A stretch of DNA of 64,000 bases from QHXM01 sp963697975 (GTDB taxonomy: Bacteria; Acidobacteriota; Blastocatellia; Pyrinomonadales; Pyrinomonadaceae), in the NCBI GenBank assembly GCA_963697975.1, contig OY969111.1:2666001-2730000 (forward strand), read 5' to 3'. Made by a program: the position numbers and the translations under genes. Of the stretch, positions 1 through 8,094 are shown one piece after another. How positions within the stretch are numbered: the first letter of the stretch is position 1; each line of letters starts with the position of its first letter. Below the pieces are notes generated by a model. The model was not told the origin of the DNA. It ran no database searches and worked only from the letters and a program-made list of their open reading frames with translations.

Positions 1-2184
1 CTGGTCATTATGTGCGCGCCGCAACTGCGCTGCGGCGGCGCTTAAAGTTCGCTCTAATGTCTTGACCTGCTCGCGCGCTTGATTAACGCGGCGATTGATG
101 CCCACAGCAAAGAGGTAAAGTATGACGGCTGCATAAATGAGCGCAGCGACGGCCAGCCAGAACAGGTAGCTTGATAAATTATCCCAGAACGATTGAGCCA
201 GCGTTTGCGCGGGCGTGAAACCGGCCAGCGCCGCTAAGGCTGGAAGGCCGAAGATGAGGGCGGCGGCGATAATCGGAATGACGATGAAATAGCGAATGAG
301 GAACTGACGCCGTTCCTGTTGCAATTCATCCAGAGCGAGACGCGCCTCACCTAATTGGTCGCCAACTTTCGTGACCTCTTGTTCCGCTTGGGTGACGGCT
401 TGCGCTTTGGCTTCTCGAACCTGCTGGCTGGCTTGATAACGGAGCTGGTGCGCCGCGCCGTCTTCCATAATGATGGCGCGATGATAGTCAAGGCGCATCG
501 CCTGAATCTGTTGTTCGGTTGACGCAATCTCTTCGATCAGTTGTTGCCGCTCTTCGTGCAAGCTCAGAGGTTTTTTCTCCGCACCAGGGGTCTCAAATGA
601 TTCTTTCTGAGCTTCGTCTTCGCCCTCCGCGCTTCCGGTTTCATCTCTGACGGAGTTTTCCGCACGCTTGTTTTTGTCGGGCGCTTCCGTCAGCTCGGAC
701 TGATCGGTCTCAGCCGGTGCCAGTCGCAGCGAAGTTTGCAGCGAAGCAAGGCGGCTGCGTAATTCATGCACTTGGCCAAGCAGGCTTTTGGTTTGAGAGC
801 GATCAACATTAATGCTGAGCCGGTTATCGAGTTTCCCTTCTATGTCGCGCTGTTCGGTAATAAGGTTTTGCGGATTTTCGCCAAGCACGTCTTTGCTTAA
901 AGAAATGTTTCGATCGGTCATCGCCGCCAGTAATTCTATCGACTCATTTAATCCGTCAGGAGCCGCATCGGCGCGGCGATTAATCTCTGCGTCAATCAAT
1001 GCCTCCAACTCTGCCTTGACCTCTTCGCGGCGCAAAAGAAGAGTGCGCTGAAAACCCGGCAGCGCGCCTTCCTCAAACTGTTTATGGCGAAGCTGTAATT
1101 CGGTGAGGTACGCGCCCGTTGCGCCTTCGCGTATCTCCGCGCGCGGGCTAAAGTCCTGCCAGATCGGCGCTCCCTTATCGCGCTCGAGTCCCTCAAGTGC
1201 GCTCGTGTAATTGGCACTGAGAATAAATCGCTTTGCGGCCAGAAGCATCCTGCGGCTTCTGTCTGCGGGCGAAGCGTCATCGGCCAGAAAAGCGCGGGTC
1301 GTGATGTCGCGCGCCAGCGCACAACTCAGCCTTGTCAGTGTCGCCTCCACCGGGTAATAAAGCTCGCCGTAACCAAAGGCGCTGTAGGCGGGTGCTTTAC
1401 CACGTGCCATCCGGGTGCCCATCAATGCGCCGCTCATCTCCGGCTCGGAAGTGAGAAAGCCAGTGAAAGCATCGCTGTAACTTTGCAACTGTTCCGCCAG
1501 CGACCCGATTTTATCTCCGCGCGCGTTATACCCATCAATTAGCCAACAGCCTTCAAACGGCGGGACGCCTTTGATCTGCGGAGTGATCATCACTCCGGCA
1601 GTCATGCTATGGTCGAGCTGCTTGAGCAGTGCATAGGTGGCGGCGTAATCCGGCGGCTCAGGCGATTCAAATAAGCCGGGCAAGAGTACGACCGATTGCA
1701 GATCAAATAGCTCCTGAGCAAAGCGCGTGGCGAATAACCATCTGATCTGTCTGGTGAGATCGAGAGCAAGTCCTCTGGCGAACGAATCGGATGACGAGAG
1801 CACCAGAAAAATCATTCGTGTGCGAACAATCTCGATACCTTCGCGCCGCGCCGCATCTATCTCGGCGGAGTTGCGACCTGCTCCGAGCATCTCGATTAAG
1901 GCAGGCTCGATGTTCGGGGATTCACGCTCAAAAAGCGCGTGCGCCTCTTCGGCTTCCATCCGCTTCGCTTCGTTTCGAGCGGCCTTGAGATCGAATCTTA
2001 AATCGGCAGTAGCCGACAGGTCTGATTCGAATTTGAGAGTGCTGCCGTCATTGATTAACGAATATGTCTGAATCAAGCGCCCGCGCGCTCCAAAATCTTT
2101 TTCGAGTCTTCCGCGCACCGCTTCGCAGAATGCCGCAGCGTGAGGATCGAGGGCAATAATCGTCACCGGTTTGAGCTTTTGCAT
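1..2184 (-). CDS. Membrane-anchored coiled-coil protein with degenerate tubulin-like N-terminus (partial, C-terminus off the window)
   Basis: The reading frame is open from ATG at 2184 (GAGG seven nt upstream) to base 1, giving 728 residues and no stop. No named family was recognised. Residues 1-250 can be laid beside the neighbouring tubulin-like protein: VTIIALDPHAAAF matches VVIGLGGTGHG, LVLSSSDSFARGLALD replaces the GGTGSG loop, and SVVLLPGLF and CWLIDGYN match VLVLPRVF and LYLIDSIN. Every glycine-rich nucleotide-binding loop is lost. Residues about 430-625 are charged and heptad-like, so probably coiled coil. Two membrane segments follow (about 628-656 and 669-693), then more coiled coil. 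It is third in the operon, 112 nt after the tubulin-like gene. A membrane anchor or non-catalytic partner of that protein is my inference. Confidence 0.75.
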   Translation of the reverse strand, partial: MQKLKPVTIIALDPHAAAFCEAVRGRLEKDFGARGRLIQTYSLINDGSTLKFESDLSATADLRFDLKAARNEAKRMEAEEAHALFERESPNIEPALIEMLGAGRNSAEIDAARREGIEIVRTRMIFLVLSSSDSFARGLALDLTRQIRWLFATRFAQELFDLQSVVLLPGLFESPEPPDYAATYALLKQLDHSMTAGVMITPQIKGVPPFEGCWLIDGYNARGDKIGSLAEQLQSYSDAFTGFLTSEPEMSGALMGTRMARGKAPAYSAFGYGELYYPVEATLTRLSCALARDITTRAFLADDASPADRSRRMLLAAKRFILSANYTSALEGLERDKGAPIWQDFSPRAEIREGATGAYLTELQLRHKQFEEGALPGFQRTLLLRREEVKAELEALIDAEINRRADAAPDGLNESIELLAAMTDRNISLSKDVLGENPQNLITEQRDIEGKLDNRLSINVDRSQTKSLLGQVHELRSRLASLQTSLRLAPAETDQSELTEAPDKNKRAENSVRDETGSAEGEDEAQKESFETPGAEKKPLSLHEERQQLIEEIASTEQQIQAMRLDYHRAIIMEDGAAHQLRYQASQQVREAKAQAVTQAEQEVTKVGDQLGEARLALDELQQERRQFLIRYFIVIPIIAAALIFGLPALAALAGFTPAQTLAQSFWDNLSSYLFWLAVAALIYAAVILYLFAVGINRRVNQAREQVKTLERTLSAAAAQLRRAHNDQ

Positions 2185-2296
2185 AATTTTGCCTCAATTC
2201 ACCCGCCGCGCACGTCAATTCGATTACGGGCGTGCCCACCTTGTCAGACGTATGGCAACACACACTCTCTCTGCGCCACAGTCTTTCCTTTCGACC

Positions 2297-5050
2297 CTAG
2301 CGAAGCTTAGACATCTCTTGCAGATGCCCTTCGATGGCCTGAATCTCTCCTTCGACTTGCTCTTTGATTGAGGCGTCAACCTCACGCCCCGAAACCTGTT
2401 TTGCCAGTTGATCGGTATACTCGCGCAACACAACGTTGATTTTCATTTCGCCTTCGGTGCGCGTGATGCTGTCAATTTTTTCCTTAACCTCTGTTACTAA
2501 GTCCTGATTTTTCTCAAAGAAGGTGTAAGCGTTGATGCGACCTTGCCCCAAGCGAATTTGTCCGGCATCTACCTTCTTGGCCTTTTGCGAGCGGATGTAA
2601 TACCACGGACCTTCATGCGTGATGATCTCAAACGGCGCGGGAGCCTGCGCAATGGCAAACCAACGCAGCGCCGCCCCGTCGCCCGCGCGCGGGATCAAGT
2701 TGGGGAATGATTCCCAATCGCGGTGCAAATGGTTCGAGACCGTCTTGTCCGGGTCTTTGTAAGCGCGCTCCATCTCGTCTATGCCTTGCAGGGCGAAGAG
2801 CGGCACTCCTACTTTGACCTTGAAGAGCGTAATGCGATGCGGATCAAGCGTGGAGATAAACGACGGGGCATTCGTGCCCTGCGGCACTTTGCCGTACACC
2901 TGCGGCTCTTTAAGCAGCGTGTTGTCTGCGTCAGCCACACCGTAATGGAATAATTCGTCAATAATGCCCCGGTTGACGACAGGGATTTTACCTTCATCAT
3001 AACGCCAGAGCGGGACGGCCAGACCGGAAAGCTGCTTGAGGTCTTGTGAAATGTTTCCAGCCTCACTGCGTTGCAGCACGTCGTCAATTGACAACTCGGT
3101 CAGCGGACGATACTTCTCATTCATAAAGCCTGTGATCTCGTGGACAATATCGTCCATCCGCATATTAGACCAGGCGGCGAGCGTATCATGCTCCTCGCGA
3201 TACCACCTGACAAAATCCTCCGCCGTAATCTCCGGCTTGTTGGCTTCCGGATCGAAACGCACGGTGTGCTCAAACGGACTCTCCCCGCTGCGGCTATTCG
3301 TCGCGTCCAGATAATCCTGCTCAAACTTTTTCAGCGCGGCTTCGAGGTTGACTCGCATTGAAGCGCAGCGCCGCAAAATCTCTTCGACATGCGATCTCAA
3401 TGCGCCATAAAGCTCAGCCGCCTTATCGCGCCGCGCGACCTGTAAGTACAACTCACATTCGCGGTCGACCAGTCCTTTGTAGTTCTCGCACGCGGTTCGC
3501 ACTCTGCCTTCTTTCCTGAGGAAAGCAGTTCCTGCCTCACGCACCTGTTCTTCGAGCGGGGTGAAGTTGATCGCTTTGAGGCGCTCAGCCTCCTCCCTGG
3601 ATTCACCCTCCATCATTCGCTGATACCATTCGAGTTTGGCCAGCATCTTATCGGCAAAGCGTTGCGCGTAGGTCAAACCGTTCGGGCGGTTGATGGCCTG
3701 CTGCCACCACTCATCAATCGCACGTGTCGCTGCTTCCAGAATCCGTTTGTGATTTACCTCAAGCCCCTGTGCGACCCCACGCTCCATCCGGTTGCGATGC
3801 GTGATATGCAATTGCTTGATTGTCGCCGCCGCCGTCTTGTCAAGCTTCATCTGGCCGAGTGGCAACGGGAAGCGCATCCGCCCACCTCCTTCGCGTTCGG
3901 CCAGAGCATCAATCACATCGTCAGTTTCATCTTCTCTGAGTTTATTGTCTCCCAGAAAGCGAACGACTTCAGCTTCGAGGTCACTTTCGAGAAAGACACC
4001 GTTTAAGAGACCATCGCTGAGCAGCTTGCGTGCGTCGTTGATCTTCATCATTTCGTACTGCTGCAAAGGCAGCGTGAGCGAGGCCACGCCGAAACTGCAA
4101 TAACTCGCAGAGCGTCCACGCACATTACCGGCGACAGACAACTGTGTCTTGATATTGTCCACCGTGTTGTCCGCGTCGGTCCCGATCTGCGAGCCGATTT
4201 GAATGTAAAGCCCATCGGCAACGAGCGTCAGCAAGTCTCTCGTCTCGCTGACGACGTTGCCCGTCTCGTTGATGCTATCTATCAAATAGAGTAGATCGAA
4301 CGGCGGGCGAGTGACTTGAATTTCATCGGTCCCGTAATTAATTGTAAATTGATCGTCCATGCCCATCTTCGAGAAGCGTTCGATCTCCTTTAACGCTCCG
4401 TAAGCATTCGGCTTGACCAGCGCTACACCGGCTAAACTCGCAAAGACGCGCGGGAGGACGAGTACCCCTGTGACGTTTGACAGGGCATCAAGGAAGCTAC
4501 GAGTAATGAAAGCAATGTCGAGAAATGTGCCACTGCCCGTACCGCCCGCCAAACTGCCGACGATATAAACTTCGACGCCGCCGCGATCCGAGACGCGGAA
4601 GGATTCCTTGTACATCTGCTTGGTGTTCTTGATTTGTTTGACATCGTCAATCGCTTTTCGCACAGCAGCGAAGATGTTCCTGCTTTTAGCGAAGAGCGCG
4701 AGGCGGCCACGCGCACGTACTTGTCCTGCACCGGCGTTAATCGCTGCAATGGGCACGTTGCGCGGCCACCACTCGTCAATATGCTCATTCGTACCGTTGA
4801 CGAGCGCCCCCGGATTGGCGACTGAGAGTACGTAACGCTCACTATTCGGCTCTAATGCGATTGGGGAGCCGTCGCGGCCTTTCTCGCTATGCTCGACGTT
4901 TTCCGTAGTGTCAATAGAGATAAAGCTGATAATTGGCGGGACAGAACCGTAGGCATCAATAAAGCGCTTCTTTAGTTTAAGGACGGCGCCGTGTCCGGTG
5001 CCGCCCAGACCAATGACGACGGTAGGGCGAAAAACGACGTTGCTTCTCAT
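2297..5050 (-). CDS. Tubulin-superfamily (Tubulin_2/FtsZ-like) GTPase-like protein
   Basis: 917 residues. ATG at 5050 is preferred over the longer frame start at 5146 because AGGAG lies seven nt before it and because the longer form would overlap the vWA gene. N-terminal RPTVVIGLGGTGHGAVLKLK (ending about residue 27) is a Rossmann-like phosphate loop. AGGTGSGTFLD at about 168-178 is the tubulin/FtsZ signature loop. The rest (about 400-917) is a long charged helical region that FtsZ lacks, so this is not the cell-division FtsZ. Families of this type are large bacterial tubulin-like proteins of unknown role, and genome-context work has linked one such family with vWA proteins in a proposed membrane-remodelling system. 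Both neighbours are co-directional. Cytoplasmic, with GTP binding likely; polymerisation is untested. Confidence 0.85.
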   Translation of the reverse strand: MRSNVVFRPTVVIGLGGTGHGAVLKLKKRFIDAYGSVPPIISFISIDTTENVEHSEKGRDGSPIALEPNSERYVLSVANPGALVNGTNEHIDEWWPRNVPIAAINAGAGQVRARGRLALFAKSRNIFAAVRKAIDDVKQIKNTKQMYKESFRVSDRGGVEVYIVGSLAGGTGSGTFLDIAFITRSFLDALSNVTGVLVLPRVFASLAGVALVKPNAYGALKEIERFSKMGMDDQFTINYGTDEIQVTRPPFDLLYLIDSINETGNVVSETRDLLTLVADGLYIQIGSQIGTDADNTVDNIKTQLSVAGNVRGRSASYCSFGVASLTLPLQQYEMMKINDARKLLSDGLLNGVFLESDLEAEVVRFLGDNKLREDETDDVIDALAEREGGGRMRFPLPLGQMKLDKTAAATIKQLHITHRNRMERGVAQGLEVNHKRILEAATRAIDEWWQQAINRPNGLTYAQRFADKMLAKLEWYQRMMEGESREEAERLKAINFTPLEEQVREAGTAFLRKEGRVRTACENYKGLVDRECELYLQVARRDKAAELYGALRSHVEEILRRCASMRVNLEAALKKFEQDYLDATNSRSGESPFEHTVRFDPEANKPEITAEDFVRWYREEHDTLAAWSNMRMDDIVHEITGFMNEKYRPLTELSIDDVLQRSEAGNISQDLKQLSGLAVPLWRYDEGKIPVVNRGIIDELFHYGVADADNTLLKEPQVYGKVPQGTNAPSFISTLDPHRITLFKVKVGVPLFALQGIDEMERAYKDPDKTVSNHLHRDWESFPNLIPRAGDGAALRWFAIAQAPAPFEIITHEGPWYYIRSQKAKKVDAGQIRLGQGRINAYTFFEKNQDLVTEVKEKIDSITRTEGEMKINVVLREYTDQLAKQVSGREVDASIKEQVEGEIQAIEGHLQEMSKLR

Positions 5051-5111
5051 GGTATGTCTCCTGATAGGTCTAAAACGGGGCGCGACCGGGTGGGGCGCGT
5101 CTCGGAGTGGT

Positions 5112-6656
5112 TCAAATATTTTCGTCTGAATCGGACGGGCGTTCATGGCCTATCCAATTGAAACGAAGGTGGGCCTCGCCAAGTTCGATAATGTCGCCAT
5201 CGAAGAGTTCGATGTCGGCCACTTCCGCTTTGTTGACATAAACTGCGCCATGAGTGCGGCGCAAATGTGTCTTCTTTTGCCCGTTCTTGCGGGTGGCAAT
5301 CAGTTCTGCATCGGAATCCGCTGTCGCGCCGTCGGGCACGAGCGAACTGAGCCTGAGGCTTTTGCTTTCACGCTGTAAGAGGCTGACAAATTCATCTTCG
5401 GCCTGCGCCGGGCGCGGCTTCAAGACTTCTATTTCCCCTTCCAGATATTTTTTCTGCGGGTCCCAGATAGTCTTGGGCGACTCGCCTTTGATTACCCAGA
5501 ACGCAACGGCCGCGAGGATCAGCAAAAGCAAGAGCAGCGCGATCCATTTAAGCGCCTTGCGCCAGATGGGGACGCGAAACACGTTGAGTTGTGCGTTGGC
5601 CGCAACGGGTTTGGTAATTGTATCCGGCGGGGTGTTGACAGGCGTTACGACAAGGCGCAAGGTGCGTGAGCCGTCTGCGATGCCGGGCGCGGCATTGAGG
5701 CGCACTTTGACCGCGTTGCTGTCGCCCGCCCGCAATTCAATTGTCTCCTGCGGTTCGACCAGACTGATTCCGCTATTTGCCGGATCTTCGAGCGTCAAGC
5801 GCGCAGAGGTCGCCGCGTTGCTGCTCACTTTAAGCGTCTGGCCGCTGGTATTCTCGCCTGGCTCTATCTGTCCAAAATCAAGGCTCGCAGGCTCGACCGT
5901 GAGCTTAATCTCCGGGGGGGGCGGCGGTGGTGCAGGGTTTTCTATTTGTTTTGCAATGCGGTCGGGTAATTGCCCGATTTCCTCCGGCCCCGGAGCTGTC
6001 ATCACTTCAGTTCGATTCTTAATTGCCGGGTCGTCCAGTAAATCCGTGACGCCCTGATCCGGTGCCACTCCTCCGAGCGCAACGTAAAAGATGTATGGCG
6101 GATCGCTCGAAAACTGCGAGAGTTTCGAGAGGTTAGACTGAATGGACGTGGGATTCGGGATGCCCTTGGTATATTCCTTGCCATCCGACAGCAGGACGAT
6201 ACTCACCGTGCGCTTGGAAGCGTCCGGGTGCTTCTTTAATTCGGTCGCTCGCTCAAGCGCGACACGGATGGCTTCACCGATATGGGTGTACTTACCCTCG
6301 GCCTCCAGCCCGTTGATTGTGCCGAGCAGATCGTTCCTGTCTAAGTCGCCGGAAATCTGCACCTTGTTTCGCAGGGCAGCGGCGCGGTCGAAAGTGTAGA
6401 TGGCTACCGAATCGCCTTCTCGCGTCTTCTGAATAAAGTTGCCGAGGGTGCTCTTGACGTTACTAAAAATATTCTTTGACCCGCCGACGCCTCGCATGGA
6501 ATCCGAAGTATCAAGAACGAAAATCCAATCAATCGGGCCGCGCTTTTTGGTTGGTTCCTGTGATGATACGGCAAAAGCGCAGACAATCAGCAGCGCACAG
6601 GCGATGAGGCAAAAAGTGAGACTACGGCTGGGCTTGGGGGGCTTCAATCTTTTCAT
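5112..6656 (-). CDS. vWA domain protein with Ig-like region, one membrane helix and C-terminal FHA-like domain
   Basis: 514 residues, first gene of the operon. Residues 12-32 are a hydrophobic signal sequence ending near SSQE. The vWA domain (about 41-235) starts WIFVLDTSDSM, an intact DxSxS metal-binding (MIDAS) motif at D49. A poly-proline linker leads to an Ig-like/ASH-type beta region (about 247-350) containing EPASLDFG. A strong membrane helix lies at about 365-387. The C-terminus (about 440-505) ends FDGDIIELGEAHLRF, typical of the last strands of an FHA domain, although the usual phosphothreonine-binding residues are hard to place. Predicted topology is vWA outside and FHA in the cytosol, so it could couple an envelope ligand to the cytosolic tubulin-like protein encoded 61 nt downstream. 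The domain calls are firm except FHA, which is moderate. Confidence 0.85.
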   Translation of the reverse strand: MKRLKPPKPSRSLTFCLIACALLIVCAFAVSSQEPTKKRGPIDWIFVLDTSDSMRGVGGSKNIFSNVKSTLGNFIQKTREGDSVAIYTFDRAAALRNKVQISGDLDRNDLLGTINGLEAEGKYTHIGEAIRVALERATELKKHPDASKRTVSIVLLSDGKEYTKGIPNPTSIQSNLSKLSQFSSDPPYIFYVALGGVAPDQGVTDLLDDPAIKNRTEVMTAPGPEEIGQLPDRIAKQIENPAPPPPPPEIKLTVEPASLDFGQIEPGENTSGQTLKVSSNAATSARLTLEDPANSGISLVEPQETIELRAGDSNAVKVRLNAAPGIADGSRTLRLVVTPVNTPPDTITKPVAANAQLNVFRVPIWRKALKWIALLLLLLILAAVAFWVIKGESPKTIWDPQKKYLEGEIEVLKPRPAQAEDEFVSLLQRESKSLRLSSLVPDGATADSDAELIATRKNGQKKTHLRRTHGAVYVNKAEVADIELFDGDIIELGEAHLRFNWIGHERPSDSDENI

Positions 6657-6819
6657 TGCTTCTTCGCTTTATGCTACCGGATATGTAGCGTTGGTGAAGA
6701 AAATTACTTGTAGACAAAGACACAAAAGGAGCTTGTTCAAAACGAGTGTGAAGAGCCGCTTGATGAAACAAGCTCGGTTATAAGTAAGGAAGATGAACCT
6801 ATTTTCCTTTCAGATAAAG

Positions 6820-6847
6820 AATATACCTAACCTGCCTATTTTTCCAA
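6820..6847 (-). promoter_or_regulatory. Candidate promoter for the vWA/tubulin-like operon
   Basis: On the minus strand TTGGAA is followed after 16 nt by TATATT, close to a sigma-70 -35/-10 pair. It lies about 165 nt before the vWA start. The 324-bp gap 6657-6980 otherwise shows only AT-rich sequence and no obvious terminator for the isocitrate dehydrogenase gene. This is a sequence resemblance only. Confidence 0.3.
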
Positions 6848-6980
6848 ACGTTTTCTGAGTGTTAGATGCGTGGGCGCGGGCAGTAATAAATGACGCTCCT
6901 GAGACAATAGAACGGCGTAAAGCCCTCAGCGGAGATTCCTTTCCCTTGCCCGCTGGTTGCTAATTAGTTCTGGCCGGGTT

Positions 6981-7979
6981 CTAAAAAGCAGCGATGATCG
7001 CGCTGGCAAACTCGTCCGTGTGAGCTTGTCCGCCGATGTCGCGTGTTCGCACCTTGCCTTCCTCGAAGACCTTCAGCATGGCCGTCTCTATCTTCTGGGC
7101 GGCGTCGCGCTCGCCGATGTGACGCAGCATCAGGATGCCGCTCATCAGAAGCGCCGTCGGATTGGCGACGCCTTGTCCGGCGATGTCGGGCGCAGAGCCG
7201 TGAACGGCCTCGAAGACCGCGCCGAGTTCGCCGATGTTCGCGCCGGGCACGAGGCCGAGTCCGCCGATGAGGCCCGCGCACAAATCCGACACGATGTCGC
7301 CGTAGAGATTTTCGAGCAGCATGATGTCGAATTGTTCTGGACGCATGACGAGTTGCATGCAGGCGTTGTCAACGATCTTGTCGTCGGCTTCGATCTCAGG
7401 ATAGTCTTTGGCGACGTTGCGGAAGCACTCAAGAAACAGCCCGTCGGAGAGTTTCATGATGTTCGCTTTGTGGATGGCTGTGACCTTCTTGCGATTTTCG
7501 CGGCGCGCATAATCGAAGGCGAAGCGCGCAATGCGCGTCGAAGCCTTTTCAGTAATGATCTTGATGCTCTCGACCACACCGGGCACGACGACGTGCTCGA
7601 TGCCTGAGTAGAGGTCTTCGGTATTTTCGCGCACGACGACCAGATCAAGCTCAGGATAGCGCGAAGGCACGTTGGGCAGAGCGCGCACGGGACGCAGGTT
7701 GGCATAAAGGTCCAGTGCTTTACGCAGGCCGACGTTGACGGAGGTGAAGCCCTTGCCAATCGGCGTCGTAATCGGCCCTTTGAGCGCGATCTTGTTGCGC
7801 TTGATTGATTCGAGGAGTTCTGCGGGCAGCGTGTCGCCGAACTTTTCGAGCGCCTGCGCGCCCGCGTAATGCGTCTCCCATTGGATGTCCGCGCCCGCCG
7901 CTTCGATGATTCGCACGACCGCCGAAGAGACTTCAGGGCCAATGCCGTCGCCAGGGATGAGTGTGATAGTATGTTTCAT
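6981..7979 (-). CDS. NAD-type isocitrate dehydrogenase (isocitrate/isopropylmalate dehydrogenase family)
   Basis: 332 residues, the usual length of the short NAD-IDH/IPMDH/homoisocitrate group. It would oxidatively decarboxylate isocitrate to 2-oxoglutarate in the cytosol. Visible marks: LIPGDGIGPEV at the N-terminus, the substrate loop SVNVGLRKALDLYANLRPVR, RENTEDLYSGIEH, the metal-site strand YGDIVSDLCAGLIGGLG, and the nucleotide loop EAVHGSAPDIAGQ. The S..N..R pattern and RENTEDLYSGIE favour isocitrate over 3-isopropylmalate, and no leu genes are nearby. The gene has no visible Shine-Dalgarno: an inverted repeat begins two bases before the ATG. Monocistronic, diverging from thiO. Confidence 0.85.
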   Translation of the reverse strand: MKHTITLIPGDGIGPEVSSAVVRIIEAAGADIQWETHYAGAQALEKFGDTLPAELLESIKRNKIALKGPITTPIGKGFTSVNVGLRKALDLYANLRPVRALPNVPSRYPELDLVVVRENTEDLYSGIEHVVVPGVVESIKIITEKASTRIARFAFDYARRENRKKVTAIHKANIMKLSDGLFLECFRNVAKDYPEIEADDKIVDNACMQLVMRPEQFDIMLLENLYGDIVSDLCAGLIGGLGLVPGANIGELGAVFEAVHGSAPDIAGQGVANPTALLMSGILMLRHIGERDAAQKIETAMLKVFEEGKVRTRDIGGQAHTDEFASAIIAAF

Positions 7980-7980
7980 A

Positions 7981-8059
7981 ATCAGTGGTCGGTAGTCAGT
8001 GGTCAGTGGTCAGTAATCGGCAAGCCGTTTTAACTGACCACTGGCTACCGACCACTGAT
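7981..8059. repeat. Heptamer-array inverted repeat (GTCAGTG type)
   Basis: Arms 7981-8006 and 8034-8059 match at 25 of 26 positions and are built from tandem copies of a cagtggt-like heptamer around a 27-nt loop. It fills most of the gap between the divergent isocitrate dehydrogenase and thiO genes. The same family recurs at 60301-60394. Confidence 0.9.
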
Positions 8060-8094
8060 AACTTTCGTGGCATCATACCAGCAAGTTTTAATCA

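Noticed and set aside
2297..5050. Cell-division FtsZ
   Set aside because: Far too long, no FtsZ C-terminal peptide, and not near dcw genes; it fits the large Tubulin_2-type group.
5254..6057. 267-residue plus-strand frame
   Set aside because: Shadow of the vWA gene; Ser/Leu/Gly-biased.
6981..7979. 3-isopropylmalate dehydrogenase (leuB)
   Set aside because: RENTEDLYSGIE and the S..N..R loop fit isocitrate dehydrogenase better, and no leu genes are adjacent.
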